Below are positions 15,987 to 24,161 of a stretch of 64,000 bases of DNA, piece by piece (the stretch's first letter is position 1; each line of letters opens with the position of its first letter). The stretch is from an uncultured Lachnospiraceae bacterium. GTDB taxonomy: Bacteria; Bacillota; Clostridia; Lachnospirales; Lachnospiraceae. The stretch spans positions 1 through 64,000 of the forward strand of contig UQLY01000006.1 of NCBI GenBank assembly GCA_900542015.1, written 5' to 3'. Below the pieces are notes generated by a model. It made no database searches. It saw nothing but the letters and a program-made list of their open reading frames with translations, and had not been told where the DNA came from. A program made the translations under genes and the position numbers.

Positions 15987-16967
15987 ATGGCAAAATTAAA
16001 GGTTGGTATTTTAGGCGCCGGAAGAATTGCGGCGATCATGGCGGATACGATTTCCAAAATGAAAACGGCGGAGTGCTATGCGGTCGCGTCAAGGAGCATG
16101 GAAAAAGCTATGGAGTTTGCTTCCCTGCATCATGTTACAAAGCCTTTCGGCAGTTATGAAGAAATGTTGGCGGACAAGGATCTGGAGCTTGTCTATATTG
16201 CGACTCCCCATCCCTTTCATTATGAGCAGGCGAAAATGTGCATCGACGCGGGAAAGCCGGTTCTTTTGGAAAAACCTTTTTGCGTAAATGCAAAGGAGGC
16301 GGAGGATCTGCTTGCCTATGCGAAGGAAAAGAACGTCTTTATTACCGAAGCGATGTGGATTCGTTATATGCCCATGTATGAGACGATATTAAAGGTATTA
16401 AAAAGCGGCGCGATCGGGGAACCTAGGATGATTACGGCGAACCTTGCCTATCCGATGTTACATAAGGAGCGCCTGTTAAAGCCGGAGCTTGCCGGGGGCG
16501 CACTGTTGGATGTGGGGATTTATCCCTTAAACTTCGCGGATATGGTAAATGACGCGGCGGTAACGGATATTCATTCCGTTGCGGTTATGACGGCGGACGG
16601 CGTGGACGCCCACGACAGTATTACAATCCGGTATGCGGACGGCAGTATGGCTGTTTTAAATACCTCCATGCAGACGGTCAGCGACAGAAAGGGCATCATT
16701 CAGGGCACCGAAGGCGTCATGATCATTGAAAACATCAATAATTTTGAGTCTTTGACCGTGTATGACAAGGATTACAAAAAGAAACTGTCCAAGAAAGCGC
16801 CCAAGCAGATCAGCGGTTATGAATATGAGGTGGAGGCTTGCAGAAAGGCATTGAAACGCAAGAAAAAAGAATGCGACCAGATGCCCCATGCGACAATCAT
16901 GAAAATGATGAAGCAGATGGATCTGATCAGGGAGCAGATCGGTCTCGTTTATCCTTTTGAGAAATAA
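15987..16967 (+). CDS. Gfo/Idh/MocA-family oxidoreductase
   Basis: 326 residues from ATG 15987 (CAGGAGG upstream); an in-frame start at 15945 overlaps the terminator. The N-terminal Rossmann fold has VGILGAGRIAAIMA, then VYIATPHPFHYEQAKMCIDAGKPVLLEKP, here cited as ATPHPFHYEQA and GKPVLLEKPF, the family's signature with the catalytic-type Lys of EKP. The C-terminal domain contains GGALLDVGIYPLNFADM. Such enzymes oxidise or reduce sugar derivatives or act as dihydrodiol dehydrogenases with NAD(P); the substrate is unknown. It is a single-gene unit before gdhA. Confidence 0.9.
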   Translation: MAKLKVGILGAGRIAAIMADTISKMKTAECYAVASRSMEKAMEFASLHHVTKPFGSYEEMLADKDLELVYIATPHPFHYEQAKMCIDAGKPVLLEKPFCVNAKEAEDLLAYAKEKNVFITEAMWIRYMPMYETILKVLKSGAIGEPRMITANLAYPMLHKERLLKPELAGGALLDVGIYPLNFADMVNDAAVTDIHSVAVMTADGVDAHDSITIRYADGSMAVLNTSMQTVSDRKGIIQGTEGVMIIENINNFESLTVYDKDYKKKLSKKAPKQISGYEYEVEACRKALKRKKKECDQMPHATIMKMMKQMDLIREQIGLVYPFEK

Positions 16968-17058
16968 AGTTGTGTTTTTTGGGCAATAAGAGTTCGCTTT
17001 TTGGTAAAAATCACTAAAATTTTTAAAGAAATTTTTGCAAGTGCGATAAAATTTTTTC

Positions 17059-17087
17059 TTGTACATGGAATGCGTTAGTTATATAAT
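17059..17087 (+). promoter_or_regulatory. Promoter of gdhA
   Basis: TTGTAC (17059-17064), 17-base spacer, TATAAT (17082-17087). The leader of about 45 bases to the start codon contains AAAGGAGGA. Confidence 0.8.
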
Positions 17088-17141
17088 TATTTTTGGGTTA
17101 AAGCCCGTACTTGCATATTTAAACCAAAGGAGGACATGAAG

Positions 17142-18488
17142 ATGTCGTATGTAGACGAGGTATACAGCCTGATCGTTGAAAAAAATCCCGCTCAGCCGGA
17201 ATTTCATCAGGCAGTAAAAGAGGTTTTAGAATCTCTGAGAGTTGTTATTGAAGCAAATGAAGACGAATACAGAAAAGAGGCTCTGTTGGAGAGGCTTTGT
17301 ACTCCCGAAAGAGTCGTTATGTTCCGCGTACCCTGGGTAGACGATCAGGGACAGGTGCAGGTAAATAACGGTTTCCGTGTACAGTTCAACAGTGCAATCG
17401 GACCGTACAAGGGAGGACTCAGATTCCATCCTTCCGTAAACTTAGGCATTATTAAATTCTTAGGTTTTGAACAGATTTTCAAAAACTCCCTGACAGGACT
17501 TCCCATCGGCGGCGGCAAGGGCGGTTCCGATTTTGATCCGAAGGGCAAATCCGACAGAGAAGTTATGGCTTTCTGCCAGAGCTTTATGACAGAGCTTTAC
17601 AGACATATCGGCGCTGACACAGACGTTCCCGCAGGAGATATCGGCGTAGGCGGAAGAGAAATCGGTTTTATGTACGGTCAGTACAAGAGAATCCGTGATA
17701 CATATGAAGGTGTATTAACCGGTAAGGGATTATCCTACGGCGGATCTTTGGCAAGAACGGAAGCTACAGGCTACGGTCTGTTATACTTAACGGAAGAAAT
17801 GTTAAAGTGCAACGGTAAAGATATTGCAGGAAAGACAATTGCTGTTTCCGGCGCCGGCAACGTTGCGATCTACGCAATCCAGAAAGCACAGCAGTTGGGC
17901 GGCAAGCCTGTTACCTGCTCCGATTCCACAGGCTGGATCTATGATCCCGAAGGAATTGATGTCGCTTTATTAAAAGAGATCAAAGAAGTAAAACGTGCGC
18001 GTCTGACAGAGTACGCGGCAGCAAGACCCAGCGCGGAGTACCATGAAAAGAAGAACGGAGAGCACGGCGTATGGAGCATTAAGTGCGATATCGCTCTTCC
18101 CTGCGCGACACAGAACGAGTTGGATCTTGAAGATGCAAAACAGTTGGTAGCTAACGGCTGTTTCGCAGTAGCAGAGGGCGCTAACATGCCTACCACTCTG
18201 GAAGCAACAGAATATCTTCAGAAAAACGGCGTATTGTTCTGCCCCGGTAAAGCATCCAATGCAGGCGGTGTTGCAACAAGCGCGCTGGAGATGAGCCAGA
18301 ACTCCGAAAGACTGAGCTGGACCTTTGAAGAGGTTGACGCTAAATTACAGGGTATTATGGTAAATATCTTCCATAACCTGGACGATGCGGCTAAGAAATA
18401 CGGCAAGGAAGGCGACTACGTAGCAGGCGCTAATATCGCAGGCTTCTTAAAGGTTGCTGACGCTATGAAGGCTCAGGGTATCGTATAA
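17142..18488 (+). CDS. gdhA: NADP-specific glutamate dehydrogenase
   Basis: 448 residues from ATG 17142, chosen because the ATG at 17136 is only 2 bases from AAAGGAGG. Catalyses reductive amination of 2-oxoglutarate with ammonium. Conserved elements: FRVPWVDDQGQVQVNNGFRV, GPYKGGLRFHPSVNLGIIKF, LPIGGGKGGSDFDPKGKSD with the catalytic Lys, PAGDIGVGGREIGFMYGQYK, and the nucleotide-binding VSGAGNVAIYAIQKA. The C-terminus NIAGFLKVADAMKAQGIV is typical for hexameric family-I enzymes. Codon use indicates high expression. Key nitrogen-assimilation enzyme in Clostridia. Confidence 0.96.
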   Translation: MSYVDEVYSLIVEKNPAQPEFHQAVKEVLESLRVVIEANEDEYRKEALLERLCTPERVVMFRVPWVDDQGQVQVNNGFRVQFNSAIGPYKGGLRFHPSVNLGIIKFLGFEQIFKNSLTGLPIGGGKGGSDFDPKGKSDREVMAFCQSFMTELYRHIGADTDVPAGDIGVGGREIGFMYGQYKRIRDTYEGVLTGKGLSYGGSLARTEATGYGLLYLTEEMLKCNGKDIAGKTIAVSGAGNVAIYAIQKAQQLGGKPVTCSDSTGWIYDPEGIDVALLKEIKEVKRARLTEYAAARPSAEYHEKKNGEHGVWSIKCDIALPCATQNELDLEDAKQLVANGCFAVAEGANMPTTLEATEYLQKNGVLFCPGKASNAGGVATSALEMSQNSERLSWTFEEVDAKLQGIMVNIFHNLDDAAKKYGKEGDYVAGANIAGFLKVADAMKAQGIV

Positions 18489-18520
18489 TAGTAAAATGCA
18501 CAAAAATATGTGATAATAAG

Positions 18521-18564
18521 AAGTGCCGGATTGGGCTTAAATGGCTTAAATCCGGCATTTTTTT
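18521..18564 (+). terminator. Terminator of gdhA
   Basis: TGCCGGATT (18524-18532) pairs with AATCCGGCA (18549-18557), followed by a run of seven T. Confidence 0.9.
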
Positions 18565-18597
18565 GAAATCGTGAATAGGAGACGAGTCGGTAAAATT

Positions 18598-19038
18598 ATG
18601 AGGTGGATTGATGGAAAGCAAATAGATATCGAACAGTTTACGGGGGAAACGCTTTGTGAAAAACTTGCAGCCGAGTTGTGGGATGTTGATTGCGGGCAAT
18701 GGCAAAAATGCGCGGATTTTATTCAAGCCGCGGCTTTTTTAATTGCGTTTGATACAGAGCTGACGATGGAAGGAATCTTTGGCTTTCTTGAAAATTCAAT
18801 CGGGCATTACGCTCCTGATATTATAAAGGCGTTCCGGGCGATTGGAGACTGCAGCGATGCGGATACGCTGGAAGAAATATGCCGCCTTGCTCCGCCGGAT
18901 GTCAAAATGACAGAAGAAGCTGAAGCGGAAATACAGAGGTTGAACAGAAAGTTATATCTGAATAACGGATTTGATATATGGTCGTTGCTTTTTTCGTATT
19001 TAGATGAGAAAATGGAAAAGGTAAAAGATGAAGGATAA
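18598..19038 (+). CDS. DMP19/DUF4375-like hypothetical protein
   Basis: 146 residues from ATG 18598; GTG 18571 in the same frame is an alternative and the ribosome site (TAGGAG at 18575) fits neither well. An all-helical soluble protein with FIQAAAFLIAFDTELTMEGIFGFLENS and a later EEAEAEIQRLNRKLYLNNGFDIW (quoted in parts: FDTELTMEGIFGFLENS and LNNGFDIWSLL), resembling the DMP19 (DUF4375) family seen with SMI1/immunity-type proteins. Function unknown. It ends 23 bases before the GTPase-NYN gene and probably shares its transcript. Confidence 0.65.
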   Translation: MRWIDGKQIDIEQFTGETLCEKLAAELWDVDCGQWQKCADFIQAAAFLIAFDTELTMEGIFGFLENSIGHYAPDIIKAFRAIGDCSDADTLEEICRLAPPDVKMTEEAEAEIQRLNRKLYLNNGFDIWSLLFSYLDEKMEKVKDEG

Positions 19039-19061
19039 AGGATGAAAGGACGGATCTCTTG

Positions 19062-21662
19062 ATGAAAAAGCCGGTAGTGGGCATTTTGGCGCATGTGGAT
19101 GCGGGAAAGACAACTTTATCGGAAGCGTTGCTTTATTGCGGCGGGACCATTCGGAATATGGGCAGAGTTGATCATAAAGACGCTTATCTGGATACGTTTG
19201 CATTGGAGCGTCAGAGGGGGATTACCATCTTTTCCAAGCAGGCGCGTATTGTAACGGACGAGTTGGAAATGACTCTTTTGGACACGCCGGGGCATGTGGA
19301 CTTTTCAACGGAAATGGAACGCACGTTGCAGGTGTTGGATTATGCGATTTTAGTCATCAGCGGAACGGACGGGGTACAGGCGCATACGGAGACTTTGTGG
19401 CGGTTATTGGAACAATACCATATCCCGACGTTTGTATTTGTCAACAAGACGGATCTGCTGGGAGAGGATTTCGGCAGCAGGGAAAAGGAAACGTTTCTTT
19501 TGGAAATGAGGAACCGGCTAAAGGGAGAATTTTTGAATTTTGCGGATGACGGCGGTTTTATGGAAGAGGCGGCAATGACCGAAGAGAGCGCCATGGAGGA
19601 GTTTTTGGAAAACGGTTTCCTGACAAAAGAAACGTTAGCGCTGTTGATTGCAGAGAGAAAGGTATTTCCCTGCTATTTCGGATCGGCGTTGAAGTTTACA
19701 GGCATAGAGGAATTTTTAAAAGGACTCGGAGATTATTGCTGTGACCTGTGTTACCCCGGAGAGTTCGGCGCAAAGGTGTATAAAATTGCCAGGGACGAAC
19801 AGGGGAACCGTCTGACTTACTTAAAGGTAACGGGCGGCAGTCTGCAGGTAAAGGGAATGCTGCGGGGGGAGAAGGTTGACCAGATCAGACTGTATTCCGG
19901 CAGCAAGTATGAATTGGCGCAGGAAGCGGCAGCGGGCTGCGTCTGTGCGGTTACGGGACCGCTTAGGACCTATCCGGGACAGGGGATCGGCATTGAGGAG
20001 GAGACGGCGGAGCCTGTGCTTTCCCCGGTTATGACATATCAGGTAATCCTGCCAAAGGAGGTGCAGCCGGTTACGATGCTGGCAAAGCTGAGGCAACTGG
20101 AGGAAGAGGACCCGGGGCTGCATGTGGTCTGGAACGAGGCTTTGCAGGAAATCCATGTGCGGATTATGGGAAAGGTGCAGCTGGAGATCTTAAAATCCGT
20201 GATTGCAGAGCGCTTTGGCATGGAGGTAGAGTTTGGCGCCGGAAGCATTGTTTATAAAGAGACGATTGCAAAGGCTGTGGAAGGCGTCGGGCATTTTGAA
20301 CCTTTAAGGCATTATGCGGAAGTGCATTTGCTGTTGGAGCCGCTGCCGCAGGGAAGCGGGCTGGTATTTGATACGGATGTAAGCGAGGATGAATTGGGTC
20401 TTAATTGGCAGCGGTTGATTCTGACCCATCTTTCGGAGCGGGAGCATCCGGGGGTATTGACCGGTTCTCCGATTACCGATATGCGGATCACGCTGGTTGC
20501 GGGAAGGGCGCATTTAAAGCATACGGAAGGCGGGGATTTCAGACAGGCGACTTACCGGGCGCTCAGACAGGGGTTAAAAAGTACGGAATGTGTGCTGTTA
20601 GAGCCTTATCACAATTTTGAGCTGACCGTGCCGACGGAACAGCTTGGCAGGGCTATGGGCGATATACAGCGGATGAGCGGCGCCTCCACGCCGCCGCGAA
20701 CGGAAGGGGAAATGTCGGTTTTAACGGGCAGGGTGCCGGTGGTAACCTCCGTAGATTATATGAGTGAGGTCAACGCCTATACGAAAGGGCGCGGCAGGCT
20801 GATTTTGCAGGCGGCAGGCTACGGTCCGTGCCATAATGCTTCCGAGGTCGTGGAGCGGATCGGTTATGACAGTGAAGCGGATACGGAGAATCCCACGGGA
20901 TCGGTATTTTGCGCCCATGGCTCCGGTTTTTATGTGAAGTGGGATGAAGTGCGGGAGTATATGCACGCGGACAGTCGTGTTTTGGAACAGGCGTCCGAAG
21001 CGGAAACCGTAGACGATAAAATCCGCGAAAAGCTCCGGCAGGAAAAGCGGGGGCGAAGATACCGGGAAGGCGTTTATGAGGACCGGGAGCTGGAGGAAAT
21101 CATGCTGCGGGAGTTCGGTCCGGCAAAGAGGAAAGAATACGGCGGCAGAAAGACACGGTATGTATCCGGCGGAAAGAGCGTTGACGCGGGAGAATATTAT
21201 CGAAGGTATCAAAATAAAAATATCGCGCCCGTGGAAGATTATTTACTGGTGGACGGCTATAATATTATTTTTGCATGGGATGAGCTGAAAGAGCTTGCCA
21301 AGGTCAGCCTGGACGCCGCAAGAGGGAGGCTGATGGACATTCTCTGTGATTATCAGGGCTTTACCAAATGCCATTTGATTCTGGTGTTTGACGCTTATAA
21401 GGTAAAAGGCAATATGGGAGAGATCGGAAAGTATCATAATATCCATGTGGTTTACACCAAAGAGGCGGAAACGGCGGATATGTATATCGAAAAGGTAACC
21501 AGAGATATCGGGGCGAAACACAGAGTCAGGGTAGCGACTTCGGACGGGCTGGAACAGTTGATTATTATGGGGCACGGCGCTATAAGAATCTCTGCCGCGG
21601 AGTTTGAACGGGAGGTAGCGGAGGTTAAGGAAAAGGTGCGCGCGCTGATCGGCAAAACGTGA
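19062..21662 (+). CDS. TetM/EF-G-like ribosomal-protection GTPase fused to a C-terminal YacP/Rae1-type NYN nuclease domain
   Basis: 866 residues from ATG 19062. Residues 1-650 form a translational GTPase of the Tet(M)/Tet(O) ribosomal-protection group: G1 AHVDAGKTT (10-18), G2 RGIT (52-55), G3 DTPGHVDF (74-81), G4 NKTD (128-131), G5 SALKF near 210, then EF-G domains II-V. After a basic linker (about 660-715) an NYN domain follows (about 725-850): LVDGYNIIFAWDEL, LVFDAYKVKG, EAETADMYIEKVTRDI and RVATSDGLEQLIIMG match YacP/Rae1, the Bacillus endoribonuclease that cuts mRNA in the ribosomal A site. Acidic catalytic positions look intact. The family resemblance is clear; a coupled ribosome-binding and mRNA-cleaving role is inference. 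Genomic context gives no mobile resistance signature. Confidence 0.9.
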   Translation: MKKPVVGILAHVDAGKTTLSEALLYCGGTIRNMGRVDHKDAYLDTFALERQRGITIFSKQARIVTDELEMTLLDTPGHVDFSTEMERTLQVLDYAILVISGTDGVQAHTETLWRLLEQYHIPTFVFVNKTDLLGEDFGSREKETFLLEMRNRLKGEFLNFADDGGFMEEAAMTEESAMEEFLENGFLTKETLALLIAERKVFPCYFGSALKFTGIEEFLKGLGDYCCDLCYPGEFGAKVYKIARDEQGNRLTYLKVTGGSLQVKGMLRGEKVDQIRLYSGSKYELAQEAAAGCVCAVTGPLRTYPGQGIGIEEETAEPVLSPVMTYQVILPKEVQPVTMLAKLRQLEEEDPGLHVVWNEALQEIHVRIMGKVQLEILKSVIAERFGMEVEFGAGSIVYKETIAKAVEGVGHFEPLRHYAEVHLLLEPLPQGSGLVFDTDVSEDELGLNWQRLILTHLSEREHPGVLTGSPITDMRITLVAGRAHLKHTEGGDFRQATYRALRQGLKSTECVLLEPYHNFELTVPTEQLGRAMGDIQRMSGASTPPRTEGEMSVLTGRVPVVTSVDYMSEVNAYTKGRGRLILQAAGYGPCHNASEVVERIGYDSEADTENPTGSVFCAHGSGFYVKWDEVREYMHADSRVLEQASEAETVDDKIREKLRQEKRGRRYREGVYEDRELEEIMLREFGPAKRKEYGGRKTRYVSGGKSVDAGEYYRRYQNKNIAPVEDYLLVDGYNIIFAWDELKELAKVSLDAARGRLMDILCDYQGFTKCHLILVFDAYKVKGNMGEIGKYHNIHVVYTKEAETADMYIEKVTRDIGAKHRVRVATSDGLEQLIIMGHGAIRISAAEFEREVAEVKEKVRALIGKT

Positions 21663-21756
21663 TTGTATTTTTTTTGATACAGCCGATTTCCTATATATAC
21701 ATTTGTCAAACGATGTGCTAATATGTCCGCGATATCAGAAAAGGAGATCTTGGATT

Positions 21757-23109
21757 ATGACAAAGGATTTGACAAAAGGCTCCCCCATGAAGCTGATTTT
21801 GGGCTTTGGAGTACCCTTATTATTCGGCTTATTGTTTCAGCAGTTTTATAATATGGTGGATACGATTATCGTAGGAAGAATGCTGGGCGTGGAGGCGCTG
21901 GCAGCGGTCGGTTCCACCGGTTCGATCAATTTTATGATCCTGGGATTTTGCATCGGGCTCTGTAACGGCTTTGCCATTCCCATCGCTCAGAAATTCGGGG
22001 CGAGAGACGATCACGGTTTAAGAAAATTTGTAGCGGGCTGTGCATGGGCGTCCGTCATTTTTGCCGTTGTGATTACGGTTGCGGTCTGCCTTCTCTGCCG
22101 CAATATTTTAATCTGGATGCGGACGCCGGATAATATTATGGAAGATGCTTACCGCTATATTTTTATTATTTTCGCGGGGATTCCCACCACAATTTTGTAC
22201 AATATGGTCTCGGGCATCATCAGATCCCTGGGAGACAGCAAAACGCCGCTGTATTTTCTGATCCTGTCGTCCTTGTCCAATATTGTCCTGGACGTAGTGC
22301 TGATCTTTCCGTTTGGGGTGGCGGGAGCCGCTCTTGCTACGGTTATTGCACAGGGAGTATCGGGCGTACTGAGCCTGATCTTTATGATGAAAAAGTATGA
22401 TATTCTCAGGATGACAGGGGAGGAGAGACGCTTTGATCCGGAATGTATCGGAACGCTTTGCAAAATGGGCGTGCCCATGGGACTGCAGTATTCCATTACG
22501 GCGATCGGGAGCGTGATTTTGCAGTCGGCGGTAAATACCTTGGGTTCCGATGCGGTGGCGGCTGTAACGGCAGGCGGTAAAATTTCCCTGTTTTTATGCT
22601 GTCCCTTTGACGCTATGGGGTCTACGATGGCGACATACGGCGGACAGAATGTGGGAGCGGGCTATCTGGACAGAATTGACGAAGGCATAAAGGATTGCGC
22701 CAAGCTGGGCATCATCTATGCTTTGATCGCCTTAGTCCTTGTCCTGCTTTTCGGGAAGAGTTTGTCTTTGCTGTTTGTCTCGGCTGACGAAACGGCGATT
22801 ATCGGGCAGATTCATTATTTTATGATTGCAAACGTGGCGTTTTATATTCCTCTTGCGTTTGTAAATATTGTCAGATTTATGATACAGGGACTCGGATATT
22901 CAACCTTTGCGATTCTGGCGGGCGTTTGTGAAATGGCGGCGCGAAGCGTAGTGGGATTTGTGTTTGTGCCGATCTTTGGGTTTACGGCGGCGTGCTTTGC
23001 AAGCCCGGTTGCCTGGGTCTGTGCGGATTGTTTCCTGATTCCGGCATATTTTCATGTGATGAAAAAGTTAAGAGGACATTTTAACTCTGACATTATAGGA
23101 GAGAATTGA
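21757..23109 (+). CDS. MATE-family efflux transporter
   Basis: 450 residues from ATG 21757 (AAAAGGAGATC upstream). Twelve hydrophobic helices in two similar halves. Typical segments: GVPLLFGLLFQQFYNMVDTI, VGRMLGVEALAAVGSTGSI, and SGIIRSLGDSKTPLYFLI, as well as TYGGQNVGAG in the second half. MATE proteins export cationic compounds or metabolites using H+ or Na+ gradients; the substrate is not predictable. The stop codon shares one base with the asparaginase start (TGATG), so the two genes are translationally coupled. Confidence 0.92.
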   Translation: MTKDLTKGSPMKLILGFGVPLLFGLLFQQFYNMVDTIIVGRMLGVEALAAVGSTGSINFMILGFCIGLCNGFAIPIAQKFGARDDHGLRKFVAGCAWASVIFAVVITVAVCLLCRNILIWMRTPDNIMEDAYRYIFIIFAGIPTTILYNMVSGIIRSLGDSKTPLYFLILSSLSNIVLDVVLIFPFGVAGAALATVIAQGVSGVLSLIFMMKKYDILRMTGEERRFDPECIGTLCKMGVPMGLQYSITAIGSVILQSAVNTLGSDAVAAVTAGGKISLFLCCPFDAMGSTMATYGGQNVGAGYLDRIDEGIKDCAKLGIIYALIALVLVLLFGKSLSLLFVSADETAIIGQIHYFMIANVAFYIPLAFVNIVRFMIQGLGYSTFAILAGVCEMAARSVVGFVFVPIFGFTAACFASPVAWVCADCFLIPAYFHVMKKLRGHFNSDIIGEN

Positions 23110-24137
23110 TGGGTGAAACAAAGATATTGGTCATTTTTACGGGAGGGACCATCGGGAGCGTTCAAAAGGATAATTTCTTGTCGCCCGGAGGCGAGAACCC
23201 GCGCAGATTGCTGATCGAACAATTTGCAGGGGAAAAGCAGCGCGCCTATGAGGAGCGGTTTCAGACGCAAATTCTGTTTGAAACGGTATGTCCCTACGAA
23301 ATATTGAGTGAAAATCTGGGCGGAAAGCATCTGGAAACGCTTTGGCGCACAGTGAGGAAGGGAACGGCAGGCGGATATGACGGCATTGTGATTACGACGG
23401 GAACGGACAGTCTTGCCTATTCATCTGCGGCAATGGGATATGTATTTGCGGATGCGGATATTCCTATCGTTATGGTGTCGGCAAATTATCCCCTGACGGA
23501 TAAAAGAAGCAACGGTTTTGCAAATTTTGAAGGAGCCATGGCGCTGATTCTGGAGGGAAACCATAAAGGGGTATTCTGTTCCTATCAAAATACCGACGGG
23601 CTGTATCTGCACCGCGCCACCAGGCTTTTGCCGCAGGCTAACTACAGCGACCGCGTCCTGAGTGTGGCGGACAGTTTTTATGCCAGGCTGGAACAGGGTG
23701 TATGCAGGACGAACGCGCAAAGCGGAGAAAAAGACGCCGGGGATGCTGCGTTTCCGTTTTTATTGAAATGCGAACATCTGACGGAGGTATCCGTCTTCTT
23801 TGTAAGACCTTATCCGGGAATGCAGTTTTGGATTCCGGATTCCTGCGATGCGGTCTTGTTGGATACGTATCATTCGGGCACGCTCCCGGTAAAAGAGAGC
23901 GGTTTTGAAGAATTTATGAACGAAGCCCGTGCAAGGAAGGTTCCGGTATGGGTTGCGGGCGTGCCGGAAGGCGTTACTTACGAGACGGTGGCTTCCTATC
24001 AAAAAGAAGGTACCGTGGTCTTGCCGGTGGCGTCGCCTGCGGCGATGTATATGAAGCTGTGGCTTTTGCTTGCGAACAGGCTGGATGCAAAAACCTATAT
24101 GCCGGTAACAATCGGGCATGATATTTTGAAGCTATAG
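23109..24137 (+). CDS. L-asparaginase (type I-like)
   Basis: 342 residues from ATG 23109, one base overlapping the preceding stop; AGGAGAG upstream. Hydrolyses asparagine to aspartate and ammonia. The N-terminus has ILVIFTGGTIGSV, with the nucleophilic Thr of TGGTIGS, and the second signature is GIVITTGTDSLAYSSAAMGY with the TGTD catalytic triad residues. C-terminal part has PVWVAGVPEGVTYETV. No signal peptide, so it is cytoplasmic. Sandwiched between two MATE genes, an arrangement that may reflect a shared amino-acid stress role, but that is inference. Confidence 0.88.
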   Translation: MGETKILVIFTGGTIGSVQKDNFLSPGGENPRRLLIEQFAGEKQRAYEERFQTQILFETVCPYEILSENLGGKHLETLWRTVRKGTAGGYDGIVITTGTDSLAYSSAAMGYVFADADIPIVMVSANYPLTDKRSNGFANFEGAMALILEGNHKGVFCSYQNTDGLYLHRATRLLPQANYSDRVLSVADSFYARLEQGVCRTNAQSGEKDAGDAAFPFLLKCEHLTEVSVFFVRPYPGMQFWIPDSCDAVLLDTYHSGTLPVKESGFEEFMNEARARKVPVWVAGVPEGVTYETVASYQKEGTVVLPVASPAAMYMKLWLLLANRLDAKTYMPVTIGHDILKL

Positions 24138-24161
24138 AGTTGCAGAAGGAGGAAGGCTCTG

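Noticed and set aside
19062..21662. Acquired tetracycline-resistance gene on a mobile element
   Set aside because: No transposase, tet leader peptide or conjugative genes flank it, and the extra nuclease domain is not part of classical Tet(M)/Tet(O).
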